From NCBI RefSeq assembly GCF_963678635.1, contig NC_087062.1, forward strand, positions 76,686,349 to 76,750,348: 64,000 nucleotides of DNA. The letters run 5' to 3'. The stretch comes from Symsagittifera roscoffensis (lineage: Eukaryota > Xenacoelomorpha > Acoela > Convolutidae). This document shows positions 18,778-30,762 of this stretch, piece by piece. The position numbers were made by a program, and so were the translations under genes. The notes under the pieces are model-generated. The model was given only the letters and a program-made list of their open reading frames with translations. It was not told the origin of the DNA and did no database searches. Every line of letters begins with the position of its first letter. Positions within the stretch are counted from its first letter, which is position 1.

Positions 18778-19919
18778 CTCGGAACGTTCTCTGCTATTCT
18801 GTAGTTTGTTGTCGTTCTCCAATCTCGATTTTCGTACTGTTCGCAATCGCAGATAAAAGTTGTTCTGTTTTTCACTCGCTTTTTGTTAAAATGGCCGTTT
18901 CAGCATTTCTCAGAAATGTGACGTCATCATTCGAATTTTTGAAAATTTAAAATACTAGAATATTCTAGCCCTCAACGTTTGGCTAAACGTTCCAATAATG
19001 TCGCTAATCCTTCGAAATCATCAACTCGGAAGGCTTACTGCTCAAAATTCGAATCCTGCATAAATTGCATTTTGGCCATTCTGGTCGAATGTCACACAAA
19101 ACACGATCCGGAAGACGACGAATAGTGCCCAAGCCGTGGATGAGAATGGCGTGACACATGCTAAGATGGTGGAGTTTAAACCTTTGCTTGAAGCTTCAAG
19201 AGAGCGTAACGGTGGAGTCGATACATGCCATTGACTATAGCCGGAGGTATAGTCATATGTATTCGCTGTACCCATGCAGGTAAGGCAGGTAAGAAGTCGC
19301 ATACGATTCTTCTCATGATTTCGAGTGACACTAACGTCTTAACTGTATACGTTGACGATAGATCACATGAAGAAGCATCAAAAGGAATATCGTCAGCTGG
19401 TTAAATGAGCAGGGAGCTCAGGGGTTGGTTCTAAGTCTGAAGCGTGGAAGGCAAAGGTCTTGATTGTGAACTCAGATGAAATCTGAGCGCACGGAAAAGA
19501 AACTTAAACATATTCAATTTCGTTATTAGGATGCTATATTTACTATAAAAATGAAAATCCTGCATGACAATTTTCTGATTTGATAGAACGAAATAAACTT
19601 TTATGAATAGCCTAAAACGCTGAAATTCAGGGCGTAGGTGGATTGGATTCTGATAGCTGTTTAGTGTAAATGAGACAATTTTGCATGGCTGTGAATTTTG
19701 GGGTGTAGATAAAGTTAAATCTGCTGCAAACTTCTGTAAATGACCACTGGCACTGTATCTTGAGACGCACTCAACATTCTGGGGGCTGACTGACAGATTA
19801 CAACACGCGATGAGGACATCGATATTGAGTCCGGGAGAATGTACTAGTCTATCATATTTGGAGTTGACCTTTTTTTTTTTTCAAATCAACTTTTTACACT
19901 CAATTTTACAATCGTTCTC
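18778..19919. other. No supported gene
   Basis: Short open frames only. I see a TGACGTCA palindrome (18,919-18,926) and a 14-base palindrome CTAGAATATTCTAG (18,955-18,968). Nothing else is recognised. Confidence 0.4.
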
Positions 19920-19986
19920 TTGTTTTTTTTGCCTTTATTGTATCGTTTAGTGAATGTCCGTGCCAAAATGAAGCAGAAAACTGGAA

Positions 19987-20280
19987 ATGAGAAACTCAAG
20001 GACCGAGTACTACAGCCCCAAAAATGTCGGAGCCAAGGTTCACTCGTACAAAAGTGCAAAGCTAGCCGCCCTTGTCGCTTCTGTCTTGCGCTACCACTCG
20101 AAGAATGCGAACTGTGTTACAATTGTGGCCGGCTTCAATGATAACTCATCTAGAGTTCCAATCTTAGCTGATGATTGGAGATTTTTAATAAATTCAAAAA
20201 AACTTAAGCTTAAACTAAATATGCTTATCATCCCAAAAACCACCCTCGGTGCCAGTCGGTCATGTTTGACGTTGAGCTAA
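19987..20280 (+). pseudogene. SGNH-hydrolase-like fragment
   Basis: About 97 codons. The stretch CVTIVAGFNDNSSRVP resembles the block III region of SGNH enzymes (GxND), followed by DDWRFLIN and LIIPKTTLG as in the following strand. The nucleophile block and the Asp/His block are missing. It sits upstream of, and on the same strand as, the RT relic at 21.4-24.0 kb; since CR1-type LINEs carry an ORF1 esterase, it may be part of the same dead retroelement. That link is an inference. Confidence 0.35.
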
Positions 20281-21374
20281 ACGTTTAACCTTGATTTTGG
20301 GGAGAAAAGAATTTTTTCGAAATTTCGAATTGAGCCTATCATGCTCAAGTTTCTCGCGACAACAGAAAATACGAGAAAAAGCAATCAGAAGATTCGAGTG
20401 ATAATCGCGGGAAAGTTGCAAGAAAAACAGGAGTGTAAAATTGCTATCAGCATTTTTACCATAAGATTCCAGCACGAGTAGAGCTAACTTGTTCCCGATA
20501 GAAAATCAAGAGTTACGGAAGACGGATAGAGAAGACGATCAATTGGACCAGAGTAAAACTTGAGCGGAATATGGAGAGCTGACGCTGCTCAATGGTCCGG
20601 GAGGAAAACTTGTTATTCAGCTTAAATCTTATTTATTCAAAACTCCTTGAGCTAGACTTAAATACCCTAAATTAGTTCTAGAGTTATTCACAATTTAATT
20701 ATTCGATTCTAGAGGTCGTGTCGGTATATGAGTACCCAATTTAAGTTTCTTGAGTGTGTTTTACAAGATCACGTTGAGCTAGGGCAAGTTTTTAGGCTGA
20801 TCACTCCGAAACGGATAAAAGGGCCACTGTCAAATGAAAACCAACGGTATACTAATGTTCCGGCCCTGTTTTTAACGGCTTTTGCGTGTTTTAGGTATTG
20901 CGAGAACTGAGCATGGGGGCGTTCTTATTTCTAGAATGGGGGGGGATGTTTTAGTGGTAGCCTTGAGGCTGTAATACAGTTTGCAGTCACATGTCGTAAG
21001 CGAAACGAATTGGCTCCGACCGCATGAGGTGGAAAAACACAAGAGATAGTGTCCCTGATTCTTGAGCCAAAACTTATAGTGCCCATTTCTCTTAGCTTCA
21101 TATGTGACTTAAGTAGCCGAGTGTTACACTCTTTGCAAGTAATCAGTTTATAAAAAGAAATTTGGTGCTCTAAATAATTCTTTGTTTGGCCTCAAAAATA
21201 CATTTCATTACTCAAGAATTCGAACTATTTCCTCTGATCTAAACGTTAACTTTAGTGCTAAATCGTAAATACGGTATTCACTTTTCTTTCTATGGTAATA
21301 ACATTATCAGTTTGATGCCCGCTCAGCTAACGTGTATATATTCACCACAAACGTTTCCTTATCACTGACAAATT
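20281..21374. other. No supported gene
   Basis: Short frames without recognisable domains lie between the SGNH-like fragment and the zinc-finger fragment. A G9 tract occurs near 20,938-20,947. It may be decayed retroelement sequence. Confidence 0.35.
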
Positions 21375-21626
21375 ATGGCTGACCAAACGCATTGCACCAT
21401 TTTTGAACACCACCTCCGAAAGGAAGGCATTTGGTCTGTCATTTGCAAAGCATACATCCATGTCTCATGTAGAGGGCTGCAGAGCAGAAAATTTTACTAC
21501 GGTTGTTTTTCCTGTATACAATGCAACCAAGGGAACTTTGTAAAAGAGTTCTACTCCACGAACAGACCACCACCCAGCACCGGCAACACCCGAAACAAAC
21601 GTACTGCCCAACGCAAGCTAATCTAA
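21375..21626 (+). pseudogene. Degenerate PHD-like zinc finger at start of retroelement ORF
   Basis: 83 codons with ordered Cys/His residues (HC, VICK..IH..SC, CIQC) resembling the PHD-type fingers that open the RT ORF of some animal retroelements. Several expected Cys are replaced. It is followed at 22.3 kb, same strand, by RT sequence with stops and frameshifts. Confidence 0.45.
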
Positions 21627-22330
21627 TCCATCGCGCCAGCAATCACTACAGGCTCCTCTGACCCCTGGAAACTTATCGACCAAGAACTGGAAATTAAAAA
21701 AAAAGATATACAAAAAAATGTCGTAAGCTGGAAACAGCGCTTCATAGTTCTAAGCAAGAACAGGCCTAGTTTCATTAAATTTCTGAACCAGCAGCTGTTG
21801 TAATTAATAGAAGAAACAACAAAATCTAAGGTCGCAAGCTAAATACTGAAACAGAAGCTCTCCAAACTAGACATCCCAATTAGAAGAAATGCGACGTGTA
21901 CGAGGAAATTGAACAGTTGGGTAAACTAATGAGTACAGGCAAATTATCTGGCTGCCTTCGAGACCAGAAAACAAAAACAACATTTCCACTAAGCGAAATC
22001 ATTTAAGGAAAACCAGTCTTTAGTACCCTGAAGAAAAATACCGTGATGCCAAAGCAGCGATTACTAACTATGTAACTGAAGCAATAGAAAGCAAAATGCC
22101 ATACCAACCCCTACATTCAAACACAAAAACGCCAAGGCAGTTCGAAAATCAAACCTGAAAATGCACGGAAGCCACGGCTTCTCAGGGGTAGATGCGGGAG
22201 AATGGAGGAAAGTTTTCCAGGTATCCATCGAGCTTTGCAATAGCATGTAAAATAGCAAGCAAAGCTTCAATATACAATAGCAAGCAAAACTGTTCCTCAT
22301 GAAAACCTAACGGCGTATAACTCGTGTCGG

Positions 22331-23010
22331 CTGATACCTCTGAACTAAAATCTTGGGGTAATGCTTTGTGGTATAGACGAGGTTCTGAGACAAATTATTG
22401 GCAAACCAATCACCCAATGTATGAAATCAGATTTTAAAAATCACAAAAACATTCTATTTCTGCCTAGGTCAGGTTTATGGAATCGAATATGCTATCCAGA
22501 AACCGGAAACGGACGCCATATTATATACTGATGCAGAAAATGCCTTCATAGAGAACTTGCTCTAAAAATATAGAAATCCTTCTCCGGCACTACAATATGC
22601 GCTGGAACATCCCTTAATTTTCCAAGTCAGCAACACGGTTTTAACATCCACCGGAGGTACAACCCAAGGTCATCCCCTTGCAATGGCTTTGCACGAAAGA
22701 GCGATAATCCCACTGATCGAACTCCTGAAAAAAAGTAGATGTTATCCAAAAATGGTATATAGAAGACGAAAGCTCTTCAGGTGGTGTTAGGAGCCTCCAT
22801 GTGTCAACTAGAATAAAAAAAACTGTCGGGAAAGCGCCATAAAGAAATATTACAATTGTCGATGGTTTTAGAGTCCCTGAATCAGTTATAGGAACACCAT
22901 CAGCATGCGATAAATCATTACAAGCAAAGTTGAAGGGACATAAACCCTGACAAAAAATTTCTAAAATAGCTAGACATCACCGCAAAATGCTTACTCCTGA
23001 TACACAAAGG
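22331..23010 (+). pseudogene. Reverse transcriptase core, heavily mutated
   Basis: Across shifting frames one can read CRLIPLN then GIDEVLRQIIGKPI, then YTDAENAF (motif A region), then STGGTTQGHPLAMA (the motif B TTQG block), and WYIEDESSSGG in place of the WYADD catalytic motif. This is the RT of a non-LTR-like animal retroelement family whose ORF starts with a PHD-like finger. In-frame stops, at least two frameshifts and loss of the second catalytic Asp show it is dead. Confidence 0.6.
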
Positions 23011-23404
23011 GATTTCAAAATAGAGTAAGCATTATAACCAGAAAACCTCCATTTTGCACTACCACTAAGAATGGGTGGGTTAGACCTCCTCAGTAACATG
23101 GATTTTGTCAGCAATTCAAGACTTCACTAGCCGTTTCTGATCCCTTAGAAAGCATGATCCAGAAATAAATGAAATGGGTCAAAATCTGATAAATGGAAAC
23201 ATCAAGACTGAGAGACAGACCATTACATTGACAAAAAAGCTAAAATTAAGGAAAATAGCTTGCCAGGGAAAAACTAACAAAAAATCTAGCGTCAAAGAGA
23301 AAAACATCGATTGGGCTGAGCATGCTACCCTAACAGAATGTTAAAAAGTACAAATTTTTTCCCAAAAAATTAGAGATCAAAGGTGGTTTACATCTGGGAT
23401 ATGG

Positions 23405-23975
23405 ATGGGAATCACCAAATACTCCACATACATGCCCATATGGACAACCGTACACACTGACCCACTCTCTACACATCCTCAAAGACACTTTAAAGACATA
23501 ATTTTTTTCGTGATACCTTTGCGACACTCCTGGACGCAGTATGTCATATTGTTGAAATATAGCCGAACCTTCAATTGTTGGAAGGCTGAAGCCTTCACAA
23601 CAAAACAATCACTACAGAAGATGACGCTCGTATTGGTATCAAGAGCAATTGGCCTCTGGGGAGGCCGATTCAGTCAAATCTTTTTCAATGTAAAAATTTT
23701 CAATCCTCATGATAAATCCTGCCCTAAGACTAAATCTGACGCCTGAATTATGAGAGAGTCAAAACATTCAAATACCAACAAAATTCGTGTACACAATTCG
23801 ATAATTGCGTGTACTGGATGAGCAGCACCAGGCTCTACAAAAATCGTCTTGAAAATACCGGAGAAAATGAGCAAAAAACGGAACGAATCATCTTCCGACA
23901 CAATAATTTTTATCAGAACCAAAATAAGTTTTGCATTTCTGAGAAGTACAACCCTTCACCTCAGGGGTAAAAAAA
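23405..23975 (+). pseudogene. C-terminal domain of the same RT retroelement
   Basis: Contains GLWGGRFSQIFFNVKIFNP, the conserved C-terminal signature downstream of RT in this retroelement family, followed after a stop and frameshift by KMSKKRNESSSDTIIFIRTK. The 'WGGRF...F.DV.IFNP' core may be a restriction-endonuclease-like fold (inference). Its position and strand fit the RT relic upstream. Confidence 0.55.
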
Positions 23976-25065
23976 ACTTAAAACATACATAGATCATTCC
24001 ATCAGTTCTAAATTCAGGAGGATAGATTTCAAAAAAATATTAGCCGATCTAATAATATAGCGTTGGTATGGCGCTATCCAGCCTGTGCCCGGTCCCTCAC
24101 ATGACGGATGGGCCCGTTTTAATTGATACTTTTTTTTCTATATTTTGTAACGGATGTAAAAATCAAATGTCGAAAACGTGTGTTGAAACGCGCAATTAAC
24201 CTTACTTCTGTCGCTTAGAAAATTAATTGAAATCATTACTCGAATATAGTTTAGCATCATAAAATAAGGATTGACTTTCCGGATAAAGAGATGATTTGAT
24301 TGGAATCTTTTATCATGCTAAAAAACAACCGGTACTTGTTTTGCCGGCTGGCTTTGAATACTGAAAACATCAAATAGAGACGACGTTAGCGGCAAATAAG
24401 ACAAAAAATCTTGTTGGAACTCTTATTAGGCCGAAAAAAAATTGTCAATTATACCAAAAATTATAAAGCTATTCGCAACTCCGAAAAGTATAAAGTTAAT
24501 CACAGTGCCGCAAATTTAATAGCTATCCACAACACAAAATGAGTTCTTTAAATTCGTTTCTGCGTAATACTTAAGGTAATATAACTATTTTCAAAAATTT
24601 CTGTGAACTACAAACAAAATTCACCAAATCGAGATGGTCAAGCAGTTTTACTGCAGAGATACTCGAGGTTTGAATAAATACTGGACTGTGAGATCATATA
24701 TGTGCCGCAGTTAACAAAATATATTCTAACCGCTTATTAGTAGTTTGGAAGAATAACGTTTCGACGCCGTGATTTTTGCTATAACTTTCGGCGTCGTGAA
24801 TAGGTATTTAATTGGCGGCGCTGTGATAATGAGCAAATTTTGTGCCTTAAATTTCTAGAACACCAAAAGCTTAATTTTCCTCCAGATTTTACAAAACGAC
24901 GGGAGATAGAAAAAGTCCCCATTGACGACTGGCTGACGTCAATTACATTAATTCTATGCGGTTTTCATCGTCTCGACTTTTTTTTTGTTTAAGAGATAAT
25001 TGTTGTGGCTAAAAAAAAAATAGTTATTTTAGTGACAGTAATATATTGATTCCATTAGAAAAGCA
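23976..25065. other. AT-rich, no gene found
   Basis: No coding signal. A GC-richer stretch at 24,060-24,115 could be the 3' end of the dead retroelement. A stretch at 24,925-24,985 (GACGACTGGCTGACGTC...) resembles 18,225-18,280 (GACGACTGGCTAGCGTC...), suggesting two relics of one repeat family; it includes a perfect TGACGTCA at 24,934-24,941. Confidence 0.35.
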
Positions 25066-25068
25066 TTT

Positions 25069-25420
25069 CCCTCGCCCTCAACTACTCATGCTCCCCAATA
25101 ATCTATTAAAATTGATAGAGGGAGTTTACGATTGAATTGAATTAAATTCGTTCAGGGCATCACAATAGCTTAACTTTGTCTATTGGTTATTAAGAAAAGT
25201 CCTTAGGCGCCGGGGCTTGTATTCGTCTCTCACCGATAGATAACGTTGTTGTCTGCTTCTTTCCTCTGCTCGGGAGGGGTCGCTTCTGTCTCGAATATGC
25301 CACTCAACAATCCGGCTTCGCCTGATCCTCTGATTAAGGGGTTTAATACGCACCCATGTCGTGCCCGGAGGCTTCGATTATATCTCCTATTTTTTCTTTC
25401 TCTTCTTTTTCGTTACACGA
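25069..25420 (+). repeat. Left arm of diverged inverted repeat
   Basis: CCTCGCCCTCAACTACTCATG at the outer end matches, as reverse complement, the segment around 26,651-26,676; inner parts also match (GAGGCTTCGATT...TCTC with 26,370-26,395). The arms are ~350 bases and clearly diverged. The pair may be terminal inverted repeats of a dead ~1.6 kb element or two oppositely oriented repeat copies. Confidence 0.55.
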
Positions 25421-26329
25421 CGTTTATTGAGACTGGCTCGGTTGTTGATTTTGTGACAAGTTGTTGCAATAAAAATAGCTGTTTTGATAAATCTAAGAAA
25501 TATTCCCGCTCAAATGGAAACTTAAAAAACTAAAGCTTCCAGAATAACCTGAGCATCATTTTCGTTTCGATTTGTAATTAAGGCGCTTAATGTCGATTTC
25601 TACGTGCAATGGAAGGTTCAGCTGTGCCATCCGCCCATACTACCCGGACAGCTTAATCAATTTCCGCATTGGTTTCATAAGTCCGGGTTATCATCAAATG
25701 GTGATCCAGCGTCGTTCAACAAACTTACCAATTACATCTGAAATTAAATTTTATCATTTCACTTCAACTCACTGCGTATCATAAATGGTATCAAACTACA
25801 TTTTTGCTGTCTTTTACAAACTATGCACCATGAGGAGTGTCCTAGATAGTGTTTCTTTTCTGACTACTGACGTCATTTGACACATGAAACTTCTTATCCC
25901 TGTTGTCTTAAAAAGAATTGGGACATGGCACAGCCACGCACCAGTTAAGAAAATTGATTAGAGCTATTCACCTAGTATAACAAGCTTGTGCCCCAAACAT
26001 TAAAGCTAAGAGACTTTATGGCTAGAAAAAGTTTGTATGTGCCCAGATTTTCAAAAAAAAAAAACGTACTTAAACCCTACCAGATCGCCACAAAGCGATG
26101 ATCTTCCTTCTTCCATTTCCCAGGATGGAACAGCGGAACCTTCTGTAGCAGAAAAAACACGAAATTAGAGTGCTTCTTGACGAATTCGTCATGGTAAGGA
26201 AAGAAGAAGTTTTCGGAAAATTTAAATTTTTTAAATGTCGATTAGACCCAGAAAATTTGAGAGAATTACATAAAGATGGCCAAATCTATTGCGACAATGT
26301 GTCACACTCATAACAATCCAATAACACAC
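25421..26329. other. Interior of the inverted-repeat element
   Basis: No open frame with recognisable protein features. A perfect TGACGTCA lies at 25,868-25,875. I see no transposase. Confidence 0.35.
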
Positions 26330-26676
26330 AAAAAACTGCCTGGTGACAATACAGAAGAGAAGGAAGAAACAAGAGATGTAATCGAAGCCTCTGGACGCTG
26401 CACTCATACGCGGCAATAAGCTTGATCGCGGGAGCGAGTAGAGCCAAGCTAGAAGTGTAGGCGAAAAATTCGGGACAGATTCGAACCCTCCAGAATAGAT
26501 GAATTGAAAAAATAGCGACGCTTTTCAAGGAGACAACGGAATTGGAGGCCCAGTGCGCAAAGACAATTTTATATACATTTACCACATTTTTAGCTGCTGT
26601 AATGCACAGAACGTATGTGATATAACTCACATTAGTTTGATTATTTCAGAGCATGAGTAGTCGAGGGCGAGGAACG
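26330..26676 (-). repeat. Right arm of diverged inverted repeat
   Basis: Reverse-complement partner of 25,069-25,420. Reading frames in the two arms encode similar short hydrophobic peptides (RLRL.LLF..SLL), which is expected of homologous repeat DNA and does not by itself indicate a gene. Confidence 0.55.
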
Positions 26677-26831
26677 GTTCAACCCATCTCTTATAAATCT
26701 TATGTATATTTGAGTTTCACTGGAAAAAAAACATCTATAATTATGGTTTTAGCACTGTTTTTTTGGTAAAAATCACGTTGTCTTTAGATCTGAGACCCAG
26801 CAATGTGAGAAGTAGATGTTGGAGCTGAAAT

Positions 26832-26851
26832 GGGGGGGGGGGTGGGAGGGG
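26832..26851 (+). repeat. G-tract able to form a G-quadruplex
   Basis: A run of 11 G, then T, GGG, A and GGGG on the plus strand. It stands out in AT-rich surroundings and fits the G3+ four-run pattern of intramolecular quadruplexes. Confidence 0.6.
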
Positions 26852-27040
26852 CTCCTGGAGGTCCCCAGATAGCGAAATGAGCATCCGGTCTGCAGGCTAT
26901 GTTTGAACATTGGGTATGAAGGGAGCAATGAGTGAGCAAGTATTGAGATAGGAAATAGAAATGATAGGGTTTCTTGGTTTGTGTAATGGTGCAATGGTAA
27001 TTGAATGGTAGGAAAAACGGTAATTTTGTTTTATTTTTGT

Positions 27041-28000
27041 GTGGACATCTCGGATTTTTGAAATAAATTTGCGCGCGTTATCTAATTGGTAAAGATCAAT
27101 GGCTAATTACGTGTGAATTTTAGAATGATTATTTTAATTTTTTTGGTTCAAGGTAGGTCAATGGTAAGAGTGTTTACTTCAAAGCACGACAAAAATTGAT
27201 ACAATTTGACCAATAAAATGTTTTATTAGATGATTTTACTCTTCAAAACAGTACTTATCTACCTGAAACTTTGCTGAAACCTAATTGAAACGCACTTGAA
27301 ATTTCCGAATACTTGAAAAAATTGTCAAAATCTTATTTGAAAACTGTTATGTACAATTCATAAAATTAGACTCAGCATCTGTCAGAAAATTACCTTTTTT
27401 TAACGCTCAATGTCTCTTTTACTGCTAATTTTATGTCCTAGAGGATATGTATGTTGTGAACAACATCAATTTACAATATTAATTGATTCATTCAATGATT
27501 GGATTGTAAGTTGGATTTTAAGTTGAAGATTAATCAAAATTCAATTGTAAGAGTCAAAATTAAATTACTCATATCTAATTCCAAATTGATTAAATCAGTG
27601 TGATTTCGGAGAATGTTTAATTTCTGCTCACTTTTTATACACTCAAATTTTGTCAAAATTTTTATCCTAGGTTCGTATATGCAACAGACTCTGAGGAATT
27701 TTCAGTGTCACATTTCAAAAGCTCTGACTGTTGCTAGATGACCACACTTGTCTAATAATTTGACGTTGTTTATCAATTTCATCTGTTCTAGTTCTCTATG
27801 AGCCCTGTTATTTCCCACAAATATTTCTTCGGCAGAGCTTTAAAGTAGTTTCTCTTTGACAGTTCAAAAAATTATGTAACTTGAACGCAAAATTTTGATT
27901 ACTGTTACACAATCCTCAAAAAGATCTGTTTTGCATGGAACTGAACTCTAAAATAGAAATTTGGTGGTAAGACTGTAACAACTAACCAATCCTCTCCTTC
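27041..28000. repeat. Direct repeat block E, copy 1
   Basis: Matches 30,763-31,720 in the same orientation, offset ~3,721. The middle (about 27,205-27,587) is almost identical to its partner, while the flanks have diverged. A third, shorter copy of the right end lies at 33,815-34,040. No coding potential. Confidence 0.7.
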
Positions 28001-28109
28001 GTCAAAGTAAACATGAAAGAAATCAGCTTGAATTTCCATATTTTTAAATAAATCAAAAAACTATAGAAAAAAAAGAACCAATAAAACTTTGTTGCTCATC
28101 ATACTTGAG

Positions 28110-30760
28110 AGTTTTGATGTTCGATTTTTCTTAGGTTGTTATTCATATTCTAATTTCGAGCACAATTTTTTCCAAATTCACAATTATTTAAAGCAAAAAT
28201 CAATGTTTTTTCTCCTGTTAGCTTCGAAAATAGACTTTTTGGTTTCTGTTTATTCTATCATCTCCCAATTTGAGTGTTTTTTAATCCGATTTGAATATTT
28301 TGTTGATTCAAATTTTGAAATTTATTGGAAAACTGTATCATTTTAACTAGCGTTCACTAATCCAAAGTAACGTTAGAAACAGAAAACCCCTTCTTACTAA
28401 GAACCTTCTGAAGCAGAAAACTAAAAATTCTTCTGTTTTCCTTTAGTTTAGATTTTCGAATTGACTTTTAGCTGAGAGTTATAATCGTTTGAATCTGCAT
28501 TTTTTTCATAGTCCAGCAAAGACGTCCCGTTTTTTGCTTCCCATGTCAATTTTTGAATGTTTCACTATAATTGTCGGAAAACAAAAGAAAAATTCCGATT
28601 TTTTTAGCCCTCAAAATTCTGCTTTAAAACACGGTACTCCAGAAACGCATTCAAAGACAATAAAATAGAAAACTCATAAATGACACCTAGGCAAAATAAT
28701 TCAATTAGTCGATGTTTTATAAAAAAAGATGTATTTAAAAAAACAAAAGTTTCAGCCATTACGTTTTTTCATAAGTTCAAATATGTACGTTTATTGCAGT
28801 TTCAACATAACCGATTCGCTGTAAGAAGGTTACTATTTCAGTTTTTACTATAAAAAAAAATATTATATCGCTTTCCATTGTGAGTCTTGCGACAATTTGA
28901 ACTCTAATGTCAAAAAATAATTTTTTCAAAGTTTTTTTCATTTTTGTATGAATTTTTGTATTTCAGTGTATTTCATGATCTATTTTTAAAAACTTTTCCA
29001 TCCTTTGAATTTTTGATAGCTTACGTCAATTAAAGAAACCTGCTAGTTAAGAAAAAGGCAAAACAACTTGTTGTGTGTCTTAACTTAAGTTCATATCCTT
29101 CTTCAAATGACTTTTTTGGTTGATTTCTGCCAAAAAAAAATGGATAGTTTAGTGGAAAAACGATACCAATAAACCAAGCAACTTTTCTTGGAGCTCAGTT
29201 TTCATAATCATGAAATCCAAAAAACATCTGAAATTTCAAGTAACTTTACTTATTTCATCAAAAATCAGCAAAATTTTTGATGATTCACACATAAGTACCA
29301 GTACTTGATGTTTTTATGTTGAAATTACGCTTAAGCCATAACTTATAATCTGCAATGACAAAAAATGATCCCAAAACCTATAAAAACAGATTGGAGTACT
29401 AGTTTTTTTTGTTACAAAGTTTCAACTTAGGTATTTTTTGGTTTCTGCCTGATCTACTATCTCCCAATTTGAGTGTTTTTCAATCCAATTTGAAAGATAT
29501 TTTACTCAAAGTTTGAAATTTGGATTGAAAATTGTATCATTTTATTTAGAATTTTAATCCAAACTAACTTTAACATCACAAAACCCATTTTTTTACAAAA
29601 AAATTCTTGAAGCAGAAAACTGTATACTCTTCAACTTCGTCGGACAACAATTGTCGGAAAACAAAAGAAAAATTCTGAATCTTTTTAGCCCTCAAAAATC
29701 TGCTTTAAAATATAGTATTCCAAAAACGCATTCGAAAACAAAAAACTAGAAAACTTATAAAAGATAGCTAGGCAAAATAATTCAAATTGTCGATGTTTTA
29801 TTAAAAAAAAAGTTTCAGCCATTACGTTTTTTTCATAAGTTCAAATATGTACGTTTATTGCATTTTCAACATTATTGCAAGGCTACTATTTCAATTTTTA
29901 CAATATAAAAAAAATATTATATCGGTTTCCATTGTGCGTTCTACGACAATATGAACTCGACTGTCGGAAGGTAAATTTATGGATTAAATTTTCATTTTTA
30001 TAAATTTTTCTTCATTTCAATGTAATTCAATGTTTGTTTTTAATAACTTTTTCTCTAAATTGACTTTTTGGTAGGTTATATCAATTAAAGAAACTTGCTA
30101 AGTAACAAAAAAAGAATACAATTTGTTGTGAGTCTTAAATTAGGTTCATTTTGTTTTTTTTAAAGGAATTTGTTTGCTCAATTTCTACCAAAAAATTAAA
30201 TAATTTAGCGGAAAAACTGTATCAACTAACCAAAAACTTTTTCTTGGAGTTAAATTTACTTAATTGTAAAAGCCGTAAGACATCTGAATTTTCAAGTAAC
30301 TTAACTTAGTTCATCAAATGACAACAAAATTTTTGATAAATTACACATAAGTACCAATACTTTTTTACTATGAATTTTTCCTTCAGCCATAATTTATAAT
30401 CTGAATCGAAGAAAAATGATCCCAAATTTATAAAAGTTAATTGGAGTACAGTTTTTTTGTCAAAACAGTTCAACTTAGGTCTTTTTTGGTTTCTGCTTGA
30501 TCTACCGTACTTCAATTGAATCCATTTTGAACAAAAGCCTACTCAAAATTTGAATTTTTCAAGTAACGTTTCAAAAATCGTTCACTATTTCGAACCACAA
30601 TTTACACCAAAAACCCATTCGCTAAGAAATTTCAAAAAAGATTTCCGAGTCAGGAAACCGTCGTTTTTTGTTTTGACCCTAAACTTCAAATTTTAAAGTG
30701 AATATCTAGTTCAGAGTGAAGTATTTTTTTTCTGAAAATGTTCAACGTCTAGCAAAGTTT
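28110..30760. repeat. Repeat array A, ~1.1 kb units
   Basis: Two main units offset ~1,078 bases (for example around 28,571 and 29,649, sharing TTGTCGGAAAACAAAAGAA), plus a third partial unit. The family is shared with array B: the phrase ATAATCTGAATTGAAG or close variants, and TAGGCAAAATAATTCA, occur in both. The right flank (30,560-30,760) matches that of array B (37,700-37,890). No gene seen. Confidence 0.65.
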
Positions 30761-30762
30761 TT

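Noticed and set aside
25246-26630. Frames 25,246-25,533 (+) and 26,286-26,630 (-) as two related genes
   Set aside because: They lie in the two arms of an inverted repeat, so their similarity follows from the DNA; no domain or codon bias supports coding.
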